DNA of 64,000 nucleotides from Aminobacter sp. J41. Lineage in GTDB: Bacteria; Pseudomonadota; Alphaproteobacteria; Rhizobiales; Rhizobiaceae. The stretch is from contig NZ_JAGL01000001.1 of NCBI RefSeq assembly GCF_000526635.1, forward strand, positions 248,001 to 312,000, read 5' to 3'. Shown piece by piece: positions 19,306 through 29,585 of this stretch (the first letter of the stretch is position 1; each line of letters opens with the position of its first letter). Made by a program: the position numbers and the translations under genes. The notes beneath the pieces were generated by a model. The model saw nothing but the letters and a program-made list of their open reading frames with translations. It was not told where the DNA came from and made no database searches.

Positions 19306-20053
19306 ATGCAGGACGGCGTCATTCTGGCCGCGGAAGACCTGACCAAGGAATTCAAGGGTTTCTACGCCGTCGAGGGCGTCAGCCTGAACGTAAGAAAGGG
19401 GCAGATCCACGCCCTGATCGGCCCGAACGGGGCTGGCAAAACCACCTGCTTCAACCTGCTCACCAAGTTCCTGTCGCCGACGCGCGGGCGCATCACCTAC
19501 AAGGGCCAGGACATCACCGCGATGTCGCCGGCAGACATCGCCCGGCTCGGCCTCGTCCGCTCGTTCCAGATCTCCGCCGTCTTCCCGCACCTCACCGCGC
19601 TCGAGAACGTGCGCATCGCGCTGCAGCGCCAGCGCGGCGACTCCTTCGACTTCTGGCGCTCGCAAAAGGTGCTGTCGCAGTTCGACGACCGGGCGCGGGA
19701 GCTGCTCGCCGACGTCGGCCTCGCCCAGTTCGAGACGACGCTTGCCGGCGACCTGCCCTATGGACGCAAGCGCGCGCTGGAAATTGCAACCACGCTGGCG
19801 CTCGACCCGGAAATGCTTCTGCTGGACGAGCCGATGGCCGGCATGGGCCATGAAGATGTCGACCGCATCGCCGCGCTCATCAAGCGCATCTCCGCCGACC
19901 GCACCATCCTGATGGTCGAGCACAATCTTTCGGTCGTCGCCTCGCTTTCCGACACCATCACGGTGCTGGCGCGCGGCAAGGTGCTCGCCGAGGGCGACTA
20001 CGCAACTGTCTCGAAGGATCCACGCGTCGTCGAGGCCTACATTGGAGCTGGCC

Positions 20054-20061
<8 letters not shown>
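19306..20061 (+). CDS. branched-chain-amino-acid-type ABC transporter ATP-binding protein (LivG-like)
   Basis: A 251-residue ATPase, the first gene of a five-gene HAAT-family importer. Walker A is GPNGAGKTT (39-47); the Q loop and the LivG-type insertion RSFQISAVFPHLTALENVRI follow. The signature is replaced by YGRKRALEIATTLAL, where the usual LSGGQQ reads LPYGRKRALE as is common in LivG. Walker B is MLLLDEPMAGM, and the switch His lies in VEHNLSVV. The start ATG at 19306 has GTGAGG seven bases upstream. The stop overlaps the next gene by eight bases. The substrate is not fixed by sequence; HAAT systems carry amino acids, amides, urea or aromatic acids. Confidence 0.85.
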
Positions 20062-20800
<739 letters not shown>

Positions 20801-20844
20801 GGGGAGCAATGGCGCAAAATGCGCCGCAATCGGAGGAGACTGAC

Positions 20845-22044
20845 ATGAGGAAGACTGGAATTCTGCTGGCATCCCTCGCTGCCTCGCTTATGGCGTCGAG
20901 CGCGCTGGCGCAGGACATCTCCGTCAAGATCGGCGTGCTGAACGACCGCTCGGGCGTCTATGCCGACCTCGCCGGCGAAGGATCCGTGATCGCCGCGCAG
21001 ATGGCGGTCGACGATTTCGGCGCCGCGGACAAGGGCATCAAGGTTGAGATCGTCTCGGCAGACCACCAGAACAAGCCGGACGTTGCCTCCACCATCTCGC
21101 GCCAGTGGGTCGACCAGGAAGGCGTGACGGCGATCGTCGACGTACCGACTTCCTCGGCAGCGCTCGCGGTCAACGAAGTGCTGCGTGAAGCCAACGCCGT
21201 CTTCATCAATTCGGGTGCGGCGGCATCCGACCTCACCGGCCCTGCCTGCTCGCCGCACACCGTCCACTGGACCTACGACACCTGGGCTCTCGCCCACGGC
21301 ACCGGCTCGGCGATGGTGGAGAACGGCGGTGACAGCTGGTTCTTCCTGACGGCCGACTACGCCTTCGGCCATGCGCTCGAACGCGACACCACCGCGGTGG
21401 TGGAAGCCTCCGGCGGCTCAGTGGTCGGCTCGGTGCGCCACCCGTTCCCCGGCACGGACTTCTCCTCGTTCCTGCTGCAGGCGCAGTCGTCCGGCGCCAA
21501 GGTGATCGGCCTCGCGAACGCCGGCGGCGACACCATCAACTCGATCAAGCAGGCGGCCGAGTTCGGGATCACCCAGGGCGGCCAGGCGCTGGCCGGCCTG
21601 CTGATCTTCCTCACCGACGTGCACGCGCTCGGCCTTGAGACGGCGCAGGGCCTGGTGCTGACCGAGAGCTTCTACTGGGATCTCAACGACAGCACCCGCG
21701 AATGGTCCGCACGCTTCCAGGAGAAGGACGGCGACAAGCCGACAATGGTGCAGGCCGGCGTCTATGCCGGCGTGCTGCACTACCTGAAGGCGGTCGAGGC
21801 GGCAAAGTCGGCTGATGCGGACACCGTCATCGCCAAGATGAAGGAATTGCCGACGGACGATCCGCTGTTCGGCAAGGGCGAGATCCGCGCAGACGGCCGC
21901 AAGGTGCACGACATGTACCTGTTCAAGGTCAAGGCGCCGGGCGACTCCAAGGGAGAGTGGGACTATTACGAGAAGCTCGCCACCATCCCGGCCGACAAGG
22001 CATTCCGCCCGCTCGCTGACGGCGGCTGCCCGCTCGTCCAGTAA
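20845..22044 (+). CDS. ABC transporter periplasmic substrate-binding protein (Leu/Ile/Val-binding-like)
   Basis: A 399-residue periplasmic binding protein of the type I HAAT class. The signal peptide covers about 1-23 (MRKTGILLASLAASLMASSA, then LAQ). The mature part starts DISVKIGVLNDRSGVYADLA and has TDFSSFLLQAQSSGAKVIGL and YYEKLATIPADKAFRPL near the C-terminus. The start ATG at 20845 has GGAGGAGACTGAC upstream; an upstream ATG at 20809 would bury the signal peptide. It lies between the ATPase genes and the permeases. The YYEKL / FRPL ending is shared by many rhizobial homologues annotated only as amino acid binding, so the ligand is open. Confidence 0.85.
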   Translation: MRKTGILLASLAASLMASSALAQDISVKIGVLNDRSGVYADLAGEGSVIAAQMAVDDFGAADKGIKVEIVSADHQNKPDVASTISRQWVDQEGVTAIVDVPTSSAALAVNEVLREANAVFINSGAAASDLTGPACSPHTVHWTYDTWALAHGTGSAMVENGGDSWFFLTADYAFGHALERDTTAVVEASGGSVVGSVRHPFPGTDFSSFLLQAQSSGAKVIGLANAGGDTINSIKQAAEFGITQGGQALAGLLIFLTDVHALGLETAQGLVLTESFYWDLNDSTREWSARFQEKDGDKPTMVQAGVYAGVLHYLKAVEAAKSADADTVIAKMKELPTDDPLFGKGEIRADGRKVHDMYLFKVKAPGDSKGEWDYYEKLATIPADKAFRPLADGGCPLVQ

Positions 22045-22115
22045 GAGCCTGAGACCGCGCGCGCCGCGCCATCGTGGTGCGCGCCCTCTCCCGCATCAAC
22101 CGGCAGGACGAATCT

Positions 22116-23003
22116 ATGTTCGAACTACTTGGTATCCCGCCACAGGCGCTCTTCGGGCAGCTGCTGCTCGGTCTGATCAACGGGTCTTTCTATGCGATCC
22201 TGTCGCTGGGGCTGGCAGTGATCTTCGGCCTGCTCAACATCATCAACTTCACGCACGGCGCGCAGTATATGCTGGGTGCCTTCGTTGCCTGGATGCTGCT
22301 GACCTATCTTGGCATCGGCTACTGGTGGGCGCTCCTCATCGTGCCGGTCGTCGTTGGCATCACCGGCATCATCATCGAGCGGCTGCTGATCTCGCGGCTC
22401 TACCACCTCGACCATCTCTACGGGCTGCTGCTCACCTTCGGCCTGGCGCTGATCATCCAGGGCGTGCTGCGCAACCAGTACGGCATCTCCGGCCTGCCCT
22501 ATGCGATCCCGCCCCAGCTTGCCGGCGGACAGAACCTCGGCTTCATGTTCCTGCCGAACTATCGCGGCTGGGTCGTGGTCGCCTCGCTCGTCGTCTGCCT
22601 TGGGACATGGTTCGTGATCGAGAAGACGCGGCTCGGCGCCTATCTGCGCGCCGCCACCGAGAACCCGACGCTGGTTGGCGCCTTCGGCATCAACGTGCCG
22701 CGCATGATCACGCTGACCTACGGCTTCGGCGTCGCGCTCGCTGCCTTCGCCGGCGTCCTCGCCGCACCGATCTACTCGGTGAACCCCAATATGGGCGCCG
22801 ACCTCATCATCGTCGTGTTCGCCGTCGTCGTGATCGGCGGCATGGGCTCCATCCTCGGCGCGATCGTGACGGGCTTCGGCCTCGGTCTGATCGAGGGCCT
22901 GACGAAGGTCTTCTATCCGGAGGCATCGTCAGTGGCGATCTTCGTCATCATGGCGGTGGTCCTGCTCGTCAAACCCGCCGGCCTGTTCGGGAGGACTGCC
23001 TGA
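22116..23003 (+). CDS. branched-chain-amino-acid-type ABC transporter permease (LivH-like)
   Basis: A 295-residue integral membrane protein with about eight hydrophobic segments. It opens FGQLLLGLINGSFYAILSLG and has the LivH landmark NIINFTHGAQYMLGAF. The coupling-helix region is ATENPTLVGAFGINVPRM, and the late permease block is VIGGMGSILGAIVTGFGLGL. The start ATG at 22116 follows GGCAGGACGAATCT. The stop codon shares one base with the start of the next permease gene, so the two are translationally coupled. Confidence 0.85.
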   Translation: MFELLGIPPQALFGQLLLGLINGSFYAILSLGLAVIFGLLNIINFTHGAQYMLGAFVAWMLLTYLGIGYWWALLIVPVVVGITGIIIERLLISRLYHLDHLYGLLLTFGLALIIQGVLRNQYGISGLPYAIPPQLAGGQNLGFMFLPNYRGWVVVASLVVCLGTWFVIEKTRLGAYLRAATENPTLVGAFGINVPRMITLTYGFGVALAAFAGVLAAPIYSVNPNMGADLIIVVFAVVVIGGMGSILGAIVTGFGLGLIEGLTKVFYPEASSVAIFVIMAVVLLVKPAGLFGRTA

Positions 23004-23983
23004 TGACCGCGGCTATCGAAACGCAATCCGGCATTGCCGGGCAGCAGGCGCGCGCCGGCATGCCAGCCCACCATGCGGCGATCTTCATCGGTCTGCTCGC
23101 AGCCGGCCTCGTCGCGCCGTTCCTGCTCTACCCCGTCTTCGTGATGAAGGTGCTGTGCTTCGCCTTGTTTGCCTGCGCCTTCAACCTGCTGCTCGGCTAT
23201 GGCGGCCTGCTCTCTTTCGGCCACGCGGCCTATTTCGGCGGCGCGGCCTACGTTTCGGCCCACGCGGCCAAGGTCTGGGGTTTTCCGCCGGAGCTGGCAA
23301 TCCTCTCCGGCGTCGTGGCGTCGGCGATCCTCGGCACGGTGTTCGGCGCGTTGGCGATCCGCCGGCAGGGCATCTACTTCGCCATGGTGACGCTCGCCTT
23401 CGCGCAGATGGTGTTCTTCTTCTCGCTGCAGGCACCATTCACCGGCGGCGAAGACGGCATCCAGGCTGTGCCGCGCGGCAACCTGTTCGGCGTCCTCAGC
23501 CTGCGATCCGACTTCAGCCTTTACTTCGTGGTGCTGGCGATCTTCCTCGGCGGGCTGCTGCTCATCTACCGCATCATCCACTCTCCATTCGGACAGGTGC
23601 TGAAGGCGATTCGCGAGAACGAGCCGCGCGCGATCTCACTCGGCTACCGCACCAACCGCTACAAGCTCGCCGTCTTCGTGCTGTCGGCGACGCTGGCGGG
23701 GCTCGCGGGCGCCACCAAGGCGATCGTGTTCCAGCTGGCGTCGCTCACCGACGTGCACTGGTCGATGTCGGGCGAGGTGGTGCTAATGACGCTCATCGGC
23801 GGCATGGGCACCGTGTTCGGGCCGATCGTCGGCGCCGCGGTGATCGTGACGATGCAGAACTACCTCGCCACCATGGGTGCATGGGTGACGGTGATCCAGG
23901 GCTGCATCTTCGTCATCTGCGTGCTGCTGTTCCGCGAGGGCGTTGTCGGCGTGCTGGCAAGGTGGCTGAAGAAGCCGCTGTGA
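23003..23983 (+). CDS. branched-chain-amino-acid-type ABC transporter permease (LivM-like)
   Basis: A 326-residue partner permease. Landmarks are LLLGYGGLLSFGHAAYFGGA, AIRRQGIYFAMVTLAFAQM, IHSPFGQVLKAIRENEPRAI and LMTLIGGMGTVFGPIVGAAV, the last two being typical LivM blocks. The ATG at 23003 overlaps the LivH-type stop codon by one base. It is the last gene of the importer. A hairpin (GCGCCTG / CAGGCGC, 23987-24007) follows the stop codon but has no T run. Confidence 0.85.
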   Translation: MTAAIETQSGIAGQQARAGMPAHHAAIFIGLLAAGLVAPFLLYPVFVMKVLCFALFACAFNLLLGYGGLLSFGHAAYFGGAAYVSAHAAKVWGFPPELAILSGVVASAILGTVFGALAIRRQGIYFAMVTLAFAQMVFFFSLQAPFTGGEDGIQAVPRGNLFGVLSLRSDFSLYFVVLAIFLGGLLLIYRIIHSPFGQVLKAIRENEPRAISLGYRTNRYKLAVFVLSATLAGLAGATKAIVFQLASLTDVHWSMSGEVVLMTLIGGMGTVFGPIVGAAVIVTMQNYLATMGAWVTVIQGCIFVICVLLFREGVVGVLARWLKKPL

Positions 23984-24057
23984 TGGGCGCCTGTGGGCTT
24001 CAGGCGCGAGGGGACGTTGCGTCTGGCGTGTCGCTCGCTGGTGTAACGGAGGAGTTC

Positions 24058-24210
24058 CGGCATGGATCGTCGGCTCAAGGCCGACGATGACGAAGTTGGA
24101 AAGTAAGCGCGAGATTGCCGCCGTTGCGCAGCCGAGGCGTCACCAGGTTTTCCCGGCATTTCCTCCTCGTCATCCGCGGGCCTCACCCGCGGATTCATGC
24201 CTGAATGTGT
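24058..24210. repeat. inverted pair of GATGACGAAG-type palindromes
   Basis: This lies in the 339-bp gap between the ABC importer and the convergent MATE gene; no gene is supported there. The left hairpin reads GCATGGATCGTCGGCTCAAG and GCCGACGATGACGAAG (24062-24095). The right hairpin is CGTCATCCGCGGGCCTCACC and CGCGGATTCATGCCTGAA (24168-24205). The outer bases GCATGGATC and the inner GATGACGA are inverted between the arms. The stem bases differ while remaining complementary, a sign that pairing is conserved. The same layout recurs near 30450-30640, 41108-41370 and 61938-62140. Confidence 0.75.
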
Positions 24211-24322
24211 CCCGTGTGCCCGCGGCGCCGAACCGGACGCGCCGGGAATGAACATCAATCAGTGGCTATCTATTTCTCCCGTACCCCTTCCCCCCCTCAG
24301 CGGCGCGCAGGGGAGCATCACA

Positions 24323-25717
24323 TCAAGCCCCGAGCAGCCGCTCCCGCCTCACCCACCGTCCGATCAGCAGGGCGCCGACGACGGCAAGGCCGGTGGCGAG
24401 GCCGATCCAGATACCGACACCGGCAAAGCCGCCCCAGAAGGCAAGGCCCGCGCCGAGCGGCAGGCCGACCGCCCAGTAGCCGATGGCGGCGTAGAGCATC
24501 GGCACGCGCGTGTCGCGCAGGCCGCGCAGCATGCCGCTGCCGACCGCCTGCGCGCCGTCGGCCAGCTGGAACACCGCCGCAACCGACAGGAAGGTTATCG
24601 CCTTGGCGACCACGGGGGCATTGGCCGGATCGGAAATGTCGATGAAGCCCATGATGAGGAGCCGCGGCACGGTGATCATGGCAATCGCCGTCATCGCCAT
24701 GAAGGCAAGGCCCATGGCAAGAGCGGTCCAGCCGGCGCGGCCAAGGCTTTCGCGGTCGCCGGCGCCATGGAAACGGCCGACACGCACGGTTGCCGCCTGC
24801 CCAAGCCCCATCGGCACCATGAAGGTGATGGCGCCGATCTGCAGCGCGATGGCATGGGCGGCTAGCGAGGTTGTGTCGATCAGGCCCATCAACAGGCCGG
24901 AAGCACCGAACACCGCGACCTCGAAAACGAGGATACCGGCGATTGGCAGGCCGATCCTGAGCATTTCCCAGAAACGCGGCCAGTCGGGGCGCCAGAAGCG
25001 GCCGAACAGGCGGTAGCGGCGAAAGACGCGATGGCGCGTGACCACGATTGCCATGCCGGCAAACATCAGCGTGGCGGACAGCGTCGTGCTGATGCCGGCG
25101 CCGAACAGGCCGAGCGCCGGGAAGCCGAACTTGCCGAACATCAGGCAGTAGTTGGACAGCGCATTGAAGCCCACGGCGGCAAAGACGATGACGAGCGCCC
25201 AGCCGGGCCGCTCGAGCGCCGAGATGAAGGAGCGCAGCACGATGAAGCCGTAGAAGGGCAGGATCGACCACTGCATCGAACGCATGTAGACGCCGGCGCC
25301 TGCCGCAAGCTCCGGCTCCTGCCCCATCGCGAGCAGGATTTCCTCCGTGTGCCAGAGGAACAGCCACAGCGGCACGACGACCATGCAGGCGATCCAGAAC
25401 CCCTGACGCACCGTGCGGCGCACGTCGCGCACGGAATGGCGGTTGCGGCCGATCTCGAAGGCGACCATCGGCGAGACCGCGAGGATCAGGCCAAGCCCGA
25501 ACATCATCGGCGCGAAATAGAGGTTCGAGCCGAGCGTGCCGGAGGCAAGCGCTTCGGGCCCGAGGCGGCCCATCATCATCACGTCGGTGGTGTTCATCGC
25601 CGTCTGGCCGAGATTGGTCAGCACCATCGGCCAGGCGAGCGCGAGCATCGCCCTTGCCTCGGCGAGCCATGAGGAGCCGGTGCGCACCGGCGCGGAATCA
25701 GCGGGAAGACTGGTCAT
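24323..25717 (-). CDS. MATE-family multidrug efflux transporter (NorM-like)
   Basis: A 464-residue inner-membrane antiporter with about twelve hydrophobic segments in two similar halves. Family landmarks are LAWPMVLTNLGQTAMNTTDV at about residues 29-48, the central SNYCLMFGKFGFPALGLFGAG (split here at 193-213) and the second-half copy LRIGLPIAGILVFEV. Such proteins exchange sodium or protons for cationic drugs or dyes. The start is the codon at 25717 (MTSLPADSAPV). It stands alone and is divergent from argB with 136 bp between. Confidence 0.85.
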   Translation of the reverse strand: MTSLPADSAPVRTGSSWLAEARAMLALAWPMVLTNLGQTAMNTTDVMMMGRLGPEALASGTLGSNLYFAPMMFGLGLILAVSPMVAFEIGRNRHSVRDVRRTVRQGFWIACMVVVPLWLFLWHTEEILLAMGQEPELAAGAGVYMRSMQWSILPFYGFIVLRSFISALERPGWALVIVFAAVGFNALSNYCLMFGKFGFPALGLFGAGISTTLSATLMFAGMAIVVTRHRVFRRYRLFGRFWRPDWPRFWEMLRIGLPIAGILVFEVAVFGASGLLMGLIDTTSLAAHAIALQIGAITFMVPMGLGQAATVRVGRFHGAGDRESLGRAGWTALAMGLAFMAMTAIAMITVPRLLIMGFIDISDPANAPVVAKAITFLSVAAVFQLADGAQAVGSGMLRGLRDTRVPMLYAAIGYWAVGLPLGAGLAFWGGFAGVGIWIGLATGLAVVGALLIGRWVRRERLLGA

Positions 25718-25853
25718 CCGTGGTCATTACCGTTTTGCCACGGCGAATCCAGCACCACGGCGGCATGCTTCCTTGGCGCAAGCAATTGCGGGGGGATTTA
25801 TTTGGGGCTAAGACCCCAGTCCAGCAATTGCCCGCCAAACGCCCGAGGTTCTG

Positions 25854-26750
25854 ATGACGACCGATCAGCTTGCCACCGCCGAAGAGCAGGCCCGCCTTCT
25901 TTCGGCGGCGCTGCCCTACATGCAGCGTTACGAGAACAAGACTGTCGTGGTGAAATATGGCGGTCATGCGATGGGCAATGTTGAGCTCGGCCGCGCCTTT
26001 GCGCGCGACATCGCCTTACTAAAGCAGTCCGGCGTCAACCCGATCGTCGTGCATGGCGGCGGCCCGCAGATCGGCGCCATGCTGAACAAGATGGGCATCG
26101 AATCGAAGTTCGAGGGCGGGCTGCGCGTCACCGACCAGAAGACGGTCGAGATCGTCGAGATGGTGCTGGCCGGCTCGATCAACAAGGAGATCGTCGCGCT
26201 CATCAACGCCGAGGGCGAATGGGCGATCGGCCTGTGCGGCAAGGACGGCAACATGGTCTTCGCCGAGAAGGCGCAGAAGACCGTGAAGGATCCCGACAGC
26301 AACATCGAGCGGGTGCTTGATCTCGGCTTCGTCGGCGAGCCGGTCGAGGTCGACCGCACGCTGCTCGACCTGCTGGCCCGCTCCGAGATGATCCCGGTGA
26401 TCGCGCCGGTGGCACCGGGCCGCGACGGCCACACCTACAACATCAATGCCGACACCTTTGCCGGCGCCATCGCAGGCGCGCTCAACGCCTCGCGTCTCCT
26501 CTTCCTCACCGACGTTCCGGGCGTCCTCGACAAGGACAAGAAGCTGATCGACGAGCTGACGGTGGCGGAAGCGCGCGCGCTGATCGCCGACGGCACGATT
26601 TCGGGCGGCATGATCCCGAAGGTCGAGACCTGCATCGAGGCCATCGAGCGCGGGGTCGAAGGCGTCGTCATCCTCAACGGCAAGACGCCGCACTCCGTCC
26701 TGCTCGAGCTGTTCACGGAGCACGGCGCCGGAACGCTGATCGTTCCGTAA
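25854..26750 (+). CDS. argB: acetylglutamate kinase
   Basis: A 298-residue cytoplasmic amino-acid kinase for the second step of arginine synthesis. It shows the phosphate-binding [11 protein letters not shown] (about 31-41), [17 protein letters not shown] (62-78), the substrate block [20 protein letters not shown] and [16 protein letters not shown]. The N-terminal helix [20 protein letters not shown] is the type found in arginine-inhibited, hexameric enzymes, so feedback inhibition by arginine is likely. The start ATG at 25854 opens [12 protein letters not shown]. In many relatives engB lies just upstream; here the upstream gene is a divergent MATE exporter. Confidence 0.95.
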   Translation: MTTDQLATAEEQARLLSAALPYMQRYENKTVVVKYGGHAMGNVELGRAFARDIALLKQSGVNPIVVHGGGPQIGAMLNKMGIESKFEGGLRVTDQKTVEIVEMVLAGSINKEIVALINAEGEWAIGLCGKDGNMVFAEKAQKTVKDPDSNIERVLDLGFVGEPVEVDRTLLDLLARSEMIPVIAPVAPGRDGHTYNINADTFAGAIAGALNASRLLFLTDVPGVLDKDKKLIDELTVAEARALIADGTISGGMIPKVETCIEAIERGVEGVVILNGKTPHSVLLELFTEHGAGTLIVP

Positions 26751-26778
26751 GCAAGGACAACATTCCAAGGAGCATGGC

Positions 26779-27666
26779 ATGATCGATCTGACTGGGCGGG
26801 TGGCAATCGTCACGGGCGCTGGCTCGGGCCTCGGACGCGAACATGCCCTGCTCCTGGGACGACGCGGCGCGAAGGTCGTCGTCAACGACATGAACGCCGA
26901 ACCGGCGCAGAAGGTGGTCGACGAGATCATTGCGGCAGGGGGCGAGGCGTTTCCCTTCGCCGCATCGGTGACCGACTTCGACGCCGTGCAGGCGATGGTC
27001 GCCGAGACGCTGCAGCGCTGGTGCCAGATCGACATCCTCGTCAACAATGCCGGAATCATCCGCGACAAGAGCTTCGCCAAGATGGATCTCGCCGACTTCC
27101 GGCTGGTCCTCGACGTGCACGTGATGGGCGCCGCCAACTGCTGCAAGGCGGTGTGGGACCACATGCGCGAGCGCAAGTATGGCCGCATCGTCATGACGAC
27201 GTCGTCCTCAGGCCTCTACGGTAATTTCGGCCAGGCGAACTACGCCGCCGCCAAGATGGGGCTGGTGGGCCTGATGCTTACGCTGGCGCTCGAAGGCGCC
27301 AAGTACAACATCCGCGTCAACTGCCTTGCGCCCACCGCCGCGACGCGGATGGTCGGCGACCTGTTCCCGCCGGAGCAGCTGGCAATGCTCGAGCCGCACC
27401 GGGTGAGCCCCGCGGTACTGGCGCTGGTGCGCGAGGACGCGCCGACGCGCGTGGTGCTTGCTGCCGGCGGCGGCAGCTTCGAGACCGCCCATGTGACGCT
27501 CACCGAAGGCGTTTTCCTCGAGGACGGCCCGGACGTCGCCGAACGGCTGGTCGAGCGCTGGGAAGAGGTCATGGACCGCGACAACGAGTTCGAGCCGGAC
27601 ACCGGCTTCCGACAGCTCGAGCACGAACTCGCCAAGGCCGAGGCGGCAAGGCTGGCGAAGAATTGA
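26779..27666 (+). CDS. SDR-family oxidoreductase, hydroxyacyl-CoA dehydrogenase-like
   Basis: A 295-residue short-chain dehydrogenase. The cofactor loop is VTGAGSGLGREHALLLGRRG, then VVNDMN, NNAGI, and the catalytic Ser-Tyr-Lys set in TSSSGLYGNFGQANYAAAK. The extended C-terminus after residue 190 (LAPTAATRMVGDLFPPEQ onward) matches the dehydrogenase part of peroxisomal multifunctional enzyme 2 more than ordinary 250-residue SDRs, suggesting a 3-hydroxyacyl-CoA substrate. The start ATG at 26779 has CCAAGGAGC upstream. It is 28 bp after argB and may be co-transcribed, without an evident metabolic link. Confidence 0.75.
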   Translation: MIDLTGRVAIVTGAGSGLGREHALLLGRRGAKVVVNDMNAEPAQKVVDEIIAAGGEAFPFAASVTDFDAVQAMVAETLQRWCQIDILVNNAGIIRDKSFAKMDLADFRLVLDVHVMGAANCCKAVWDHMRERKYGRIVMTTSSSGLYGNFGQANYAAAKMGLVGLMLTLALEGAKYNIRVNCLAPTAATRMVGDLFPPEQLAMLEPHRVSPAVLALVREDAPTRVVLAAGGGSFETAHVTLTEGVFLEDGPDVAERLVERWEEVMDRDNEFEPDTGFRQLEHELAKAEAARLAKN

Positions 27667-27684
27667 TCCTCGCCAAGCGCCGCC

Positions 27685-28590
27685 CTAGCGGGTGAGCACC
27701 AGCACGACGATTCCGAGCACGATCAGGATGCAGCCGACCGTCTCGTAGCGGTTGATCTTCTCCTTGAAGAAAAACACCGAGGCCGCGAAGGTGAACAGCA
27801 TCTCGATCTGCGCCAGCGCCTTGACGATCGAGGACTGCTGCAGCGTCATCGCCATGAACCAGCCGAACGAGGCCGTCGAGCCGACAAAGCCGGTGAACAG
27901 CGACACCTTCCAGGCGCGCGCGATGCGGCCGATCTCGGCACGGTCCTTCCACATCATCCAGCCGGCCATGACGATCGTCTGCAGGCAGATCGTCCACACC
28001 AGCGTGACGGCCGCCTGCATCGCGAAGTTCGGGCCGCCAAGTGCCAGAGAGGCGGCGCGGTAGGCAACGGCCGAAATGCCGAACAGGGTGCCGGAAGCAA
28101 GGCCGATCAGCGAATTGCGAGCGAACACCGAGGCGACGAGATTGCGCCAGCTCATTTCCATGTGCGCGACCGAGATCAGCATCACGCCGAAGACGCTGAT
28201 GGCGATGGCGGACAAAACGCCCGCCGTGATCGTCTCGCCGAAGAAGATCAGCCCGAACAGCGCTGCCTGCGCGGGCTCGGTGCGCGAATAGGCAGTGCCG
28301 ACCGCAAAGTTGCGGTAGGAGAACAGGTGAATGAGCAGGAAGGTCGCCGCGATCTGGCCGAATGCGCCGACGCCCACCCAGAACAGGAAGGTGCCGTTGG
28401 CCGATGGAACATCATAGCCGCCGACCGTCGCGAGCAGCCAGAGATAGAGGCAGGCAAACGGAACACCGAAGCCGAAGCGCACAAAGGTCGCCCCGGTCGT
28501 GCCCATGACGGCCTTGAGGTGCTTCTGCGCGGCCGAACGCAGGTTCTGCAGGAAGGCCGCGGCGATGGTGATGGGTATCCAGAGTTCCAT
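27685..28590 (-). CDS. EamA/DMT-family transporter
   Basis: A 301-residue drug/metabolite transporter superfamily protein with about ten hydrophobic segments in two EamA repeats. Landmarks are ATFVRFGFGVPFACLYLWLL, YSRTEPAQAALFGLIFFGE and the second repeat end MLFTFAASVFFFKEKINRYE, VGCILIVLGIVVLVL. The substrate cannot be assigned. It is convergent with the SDR gene (18 bp apart). Confidence 0.7.
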   Translation of the reverse strand: MELWIPITIAAAFLQNLRSAAQKHLKAVMGTTGATFVRFGFGVPFACLYLWLLATVGGYDVPSANGTFLFWVGVGAFGQIAATFLLIHLFSYRNFAVGTAYSRTEPAQAALFGLIFFGETITAGVLSAIAISVFGVMLISVAHMEMSWRNLVASVFARNSLIGLASGTLFGISAVAYRAASLALGGPNFAMQAAVTLVWTICLQTIVMAGWMMWKDRAEIGRIARAWKVSLFTGFVGSTASFGWFMAMTLQQSSIVKALAQIEMLFTFAASVFFFKEKINRYETVGCILIVLGIVVLVLTR

Positions 28591-28651
28591 GTCGCCCCCA
28601 GTCGGTGAAGCGACTTAGGCGCTTTAAGGCTCTCCTGACAAGCCTCGTCGC

Positions 28652-29440
28652 TCAGGCAGCCTCGCGGACGATATCGAAGACGACACGATTGCGGCCCCGA
28701 CGCTTGGCCTCGTAGAGGCGAATGTCCGCCTCGCGCATCATCTCTGCCAGCGCCACGTTCGGGCGGAACCGCGTCGCGCCGATGCTGACCGACAGCGGCA
28801 GGTATTTGCCCTCGCCCGGATGGAACCGCAGTTCCTCGACGGCAATGCGCATGCGCTCGGCAACCAGCATCGCATCCTCGACGCTCGCGCCCGGCAGGAA
28901 GGCGGCGAATTCCTCGCCGCCAATGCGGCCGACAATATCGTTTTCGCGCACCGAGCGGCGGATCGCGTCGGCGATCAGGAGGAGTGCGACGTCGCCCTGC
29001 TGATGGCCGTGGGTGTCGTTGATGTACTTGAAATTGTCGGCGTCGACGATGAGCAGCGCGCCGGTATCGCTGCGGCGGCGGGTGTTGCCGAATGCCTTGA
29101 AGAAGGTCTCGCGGTTGAGGAGGCCCGTCATTTCGTCGTGGCGCGCCTTTTCCGCCAGCTGCGCGTAGGCGGCGGCGAGCTCCGCATGCGTCTCGGCAAG
29201 CTGCGCATGCACAAAGGTGAGGTCCGAGATCGCCTGGCGAAGCTTGCGCTTCTGCAGCAGGAAATAGACGCTGCCGGCGAAGATCACCACGAACGGGCAA
29301 AAGATCTTGACTGGAACCGCGCTGAAATCGACCTCGCCGCCCGCGAGCGGAATCAGCCGCACGATCATGAACAGAGCGAGCATCGTCGCGATGATCGAAA
29401 AGATGGCTGCGCGGGCGAGCAGGGAAAACATCGGCGGCAC
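28652..29440 (-). CDS. membrane diguanylate cyclase (GGDEF domain)
   Basis: A 262-residue enzyme making cyclic di-GMP. Two membrane segments (about 9-31 and 44-63) are joined by a very short loop. A coiled stretch rich in Ala/Glu follows (about 70-100), then the GGDEF domain. The active-site motif is GGEEF (174-178), a functional variant. An RxxD inhibitory site, REND (165-168), sits five residues before it, so product inhibition is expected. No EAL domain is present. The start is a GTG at 29440 with GGGGAAG upstream; an ATG nine bases later is possible. No sensory domain is evident. Confidence 0.85.
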   Translation of the reverse strand: MPPMFSLLARAAIFSIIATMLALFMIVRLIPLAGGEVDFSAVPVKIFCPFVVIFAGSVYFLLQKRKLRQAISDLTFVHAQLAETHAELAAAYAQLAEKARHDEMTGLLNRETFFKAFGNTRRRSDTGALLIVDADNFKYINDTHGHQQGDVALLLIADAIRRSVRENDIVGRIGGEEFAAFLPGASVEDAMLVAERMRIAVEELRFHPGEGKYLPLSVSIGATRFRPNVALAEMMREADIRLYEAKRRGRNRVVFDIVREAA

Positions 29441-29585
29441 TCTCGGGAACTTCCCCAGCGGAATGCCAGATTCTTGTTGCGCGCCGATTTCGCTAATAGA
29501 TCAAATTTGAACGATCGGCCGCATTTCCTTGTCGCCGCCCGGCAGCGGCCTTCATTCCGGGCCACAGATGGGCTAGGCAGTGGCC

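Noticed and set aside
24323-24360. Insertion-sequence remnants at the repeat regions
   Set aside because: No transposase fragment or flanking target duplication was seen at any of the repeat stretches; the repeats are short and hairpin-based.
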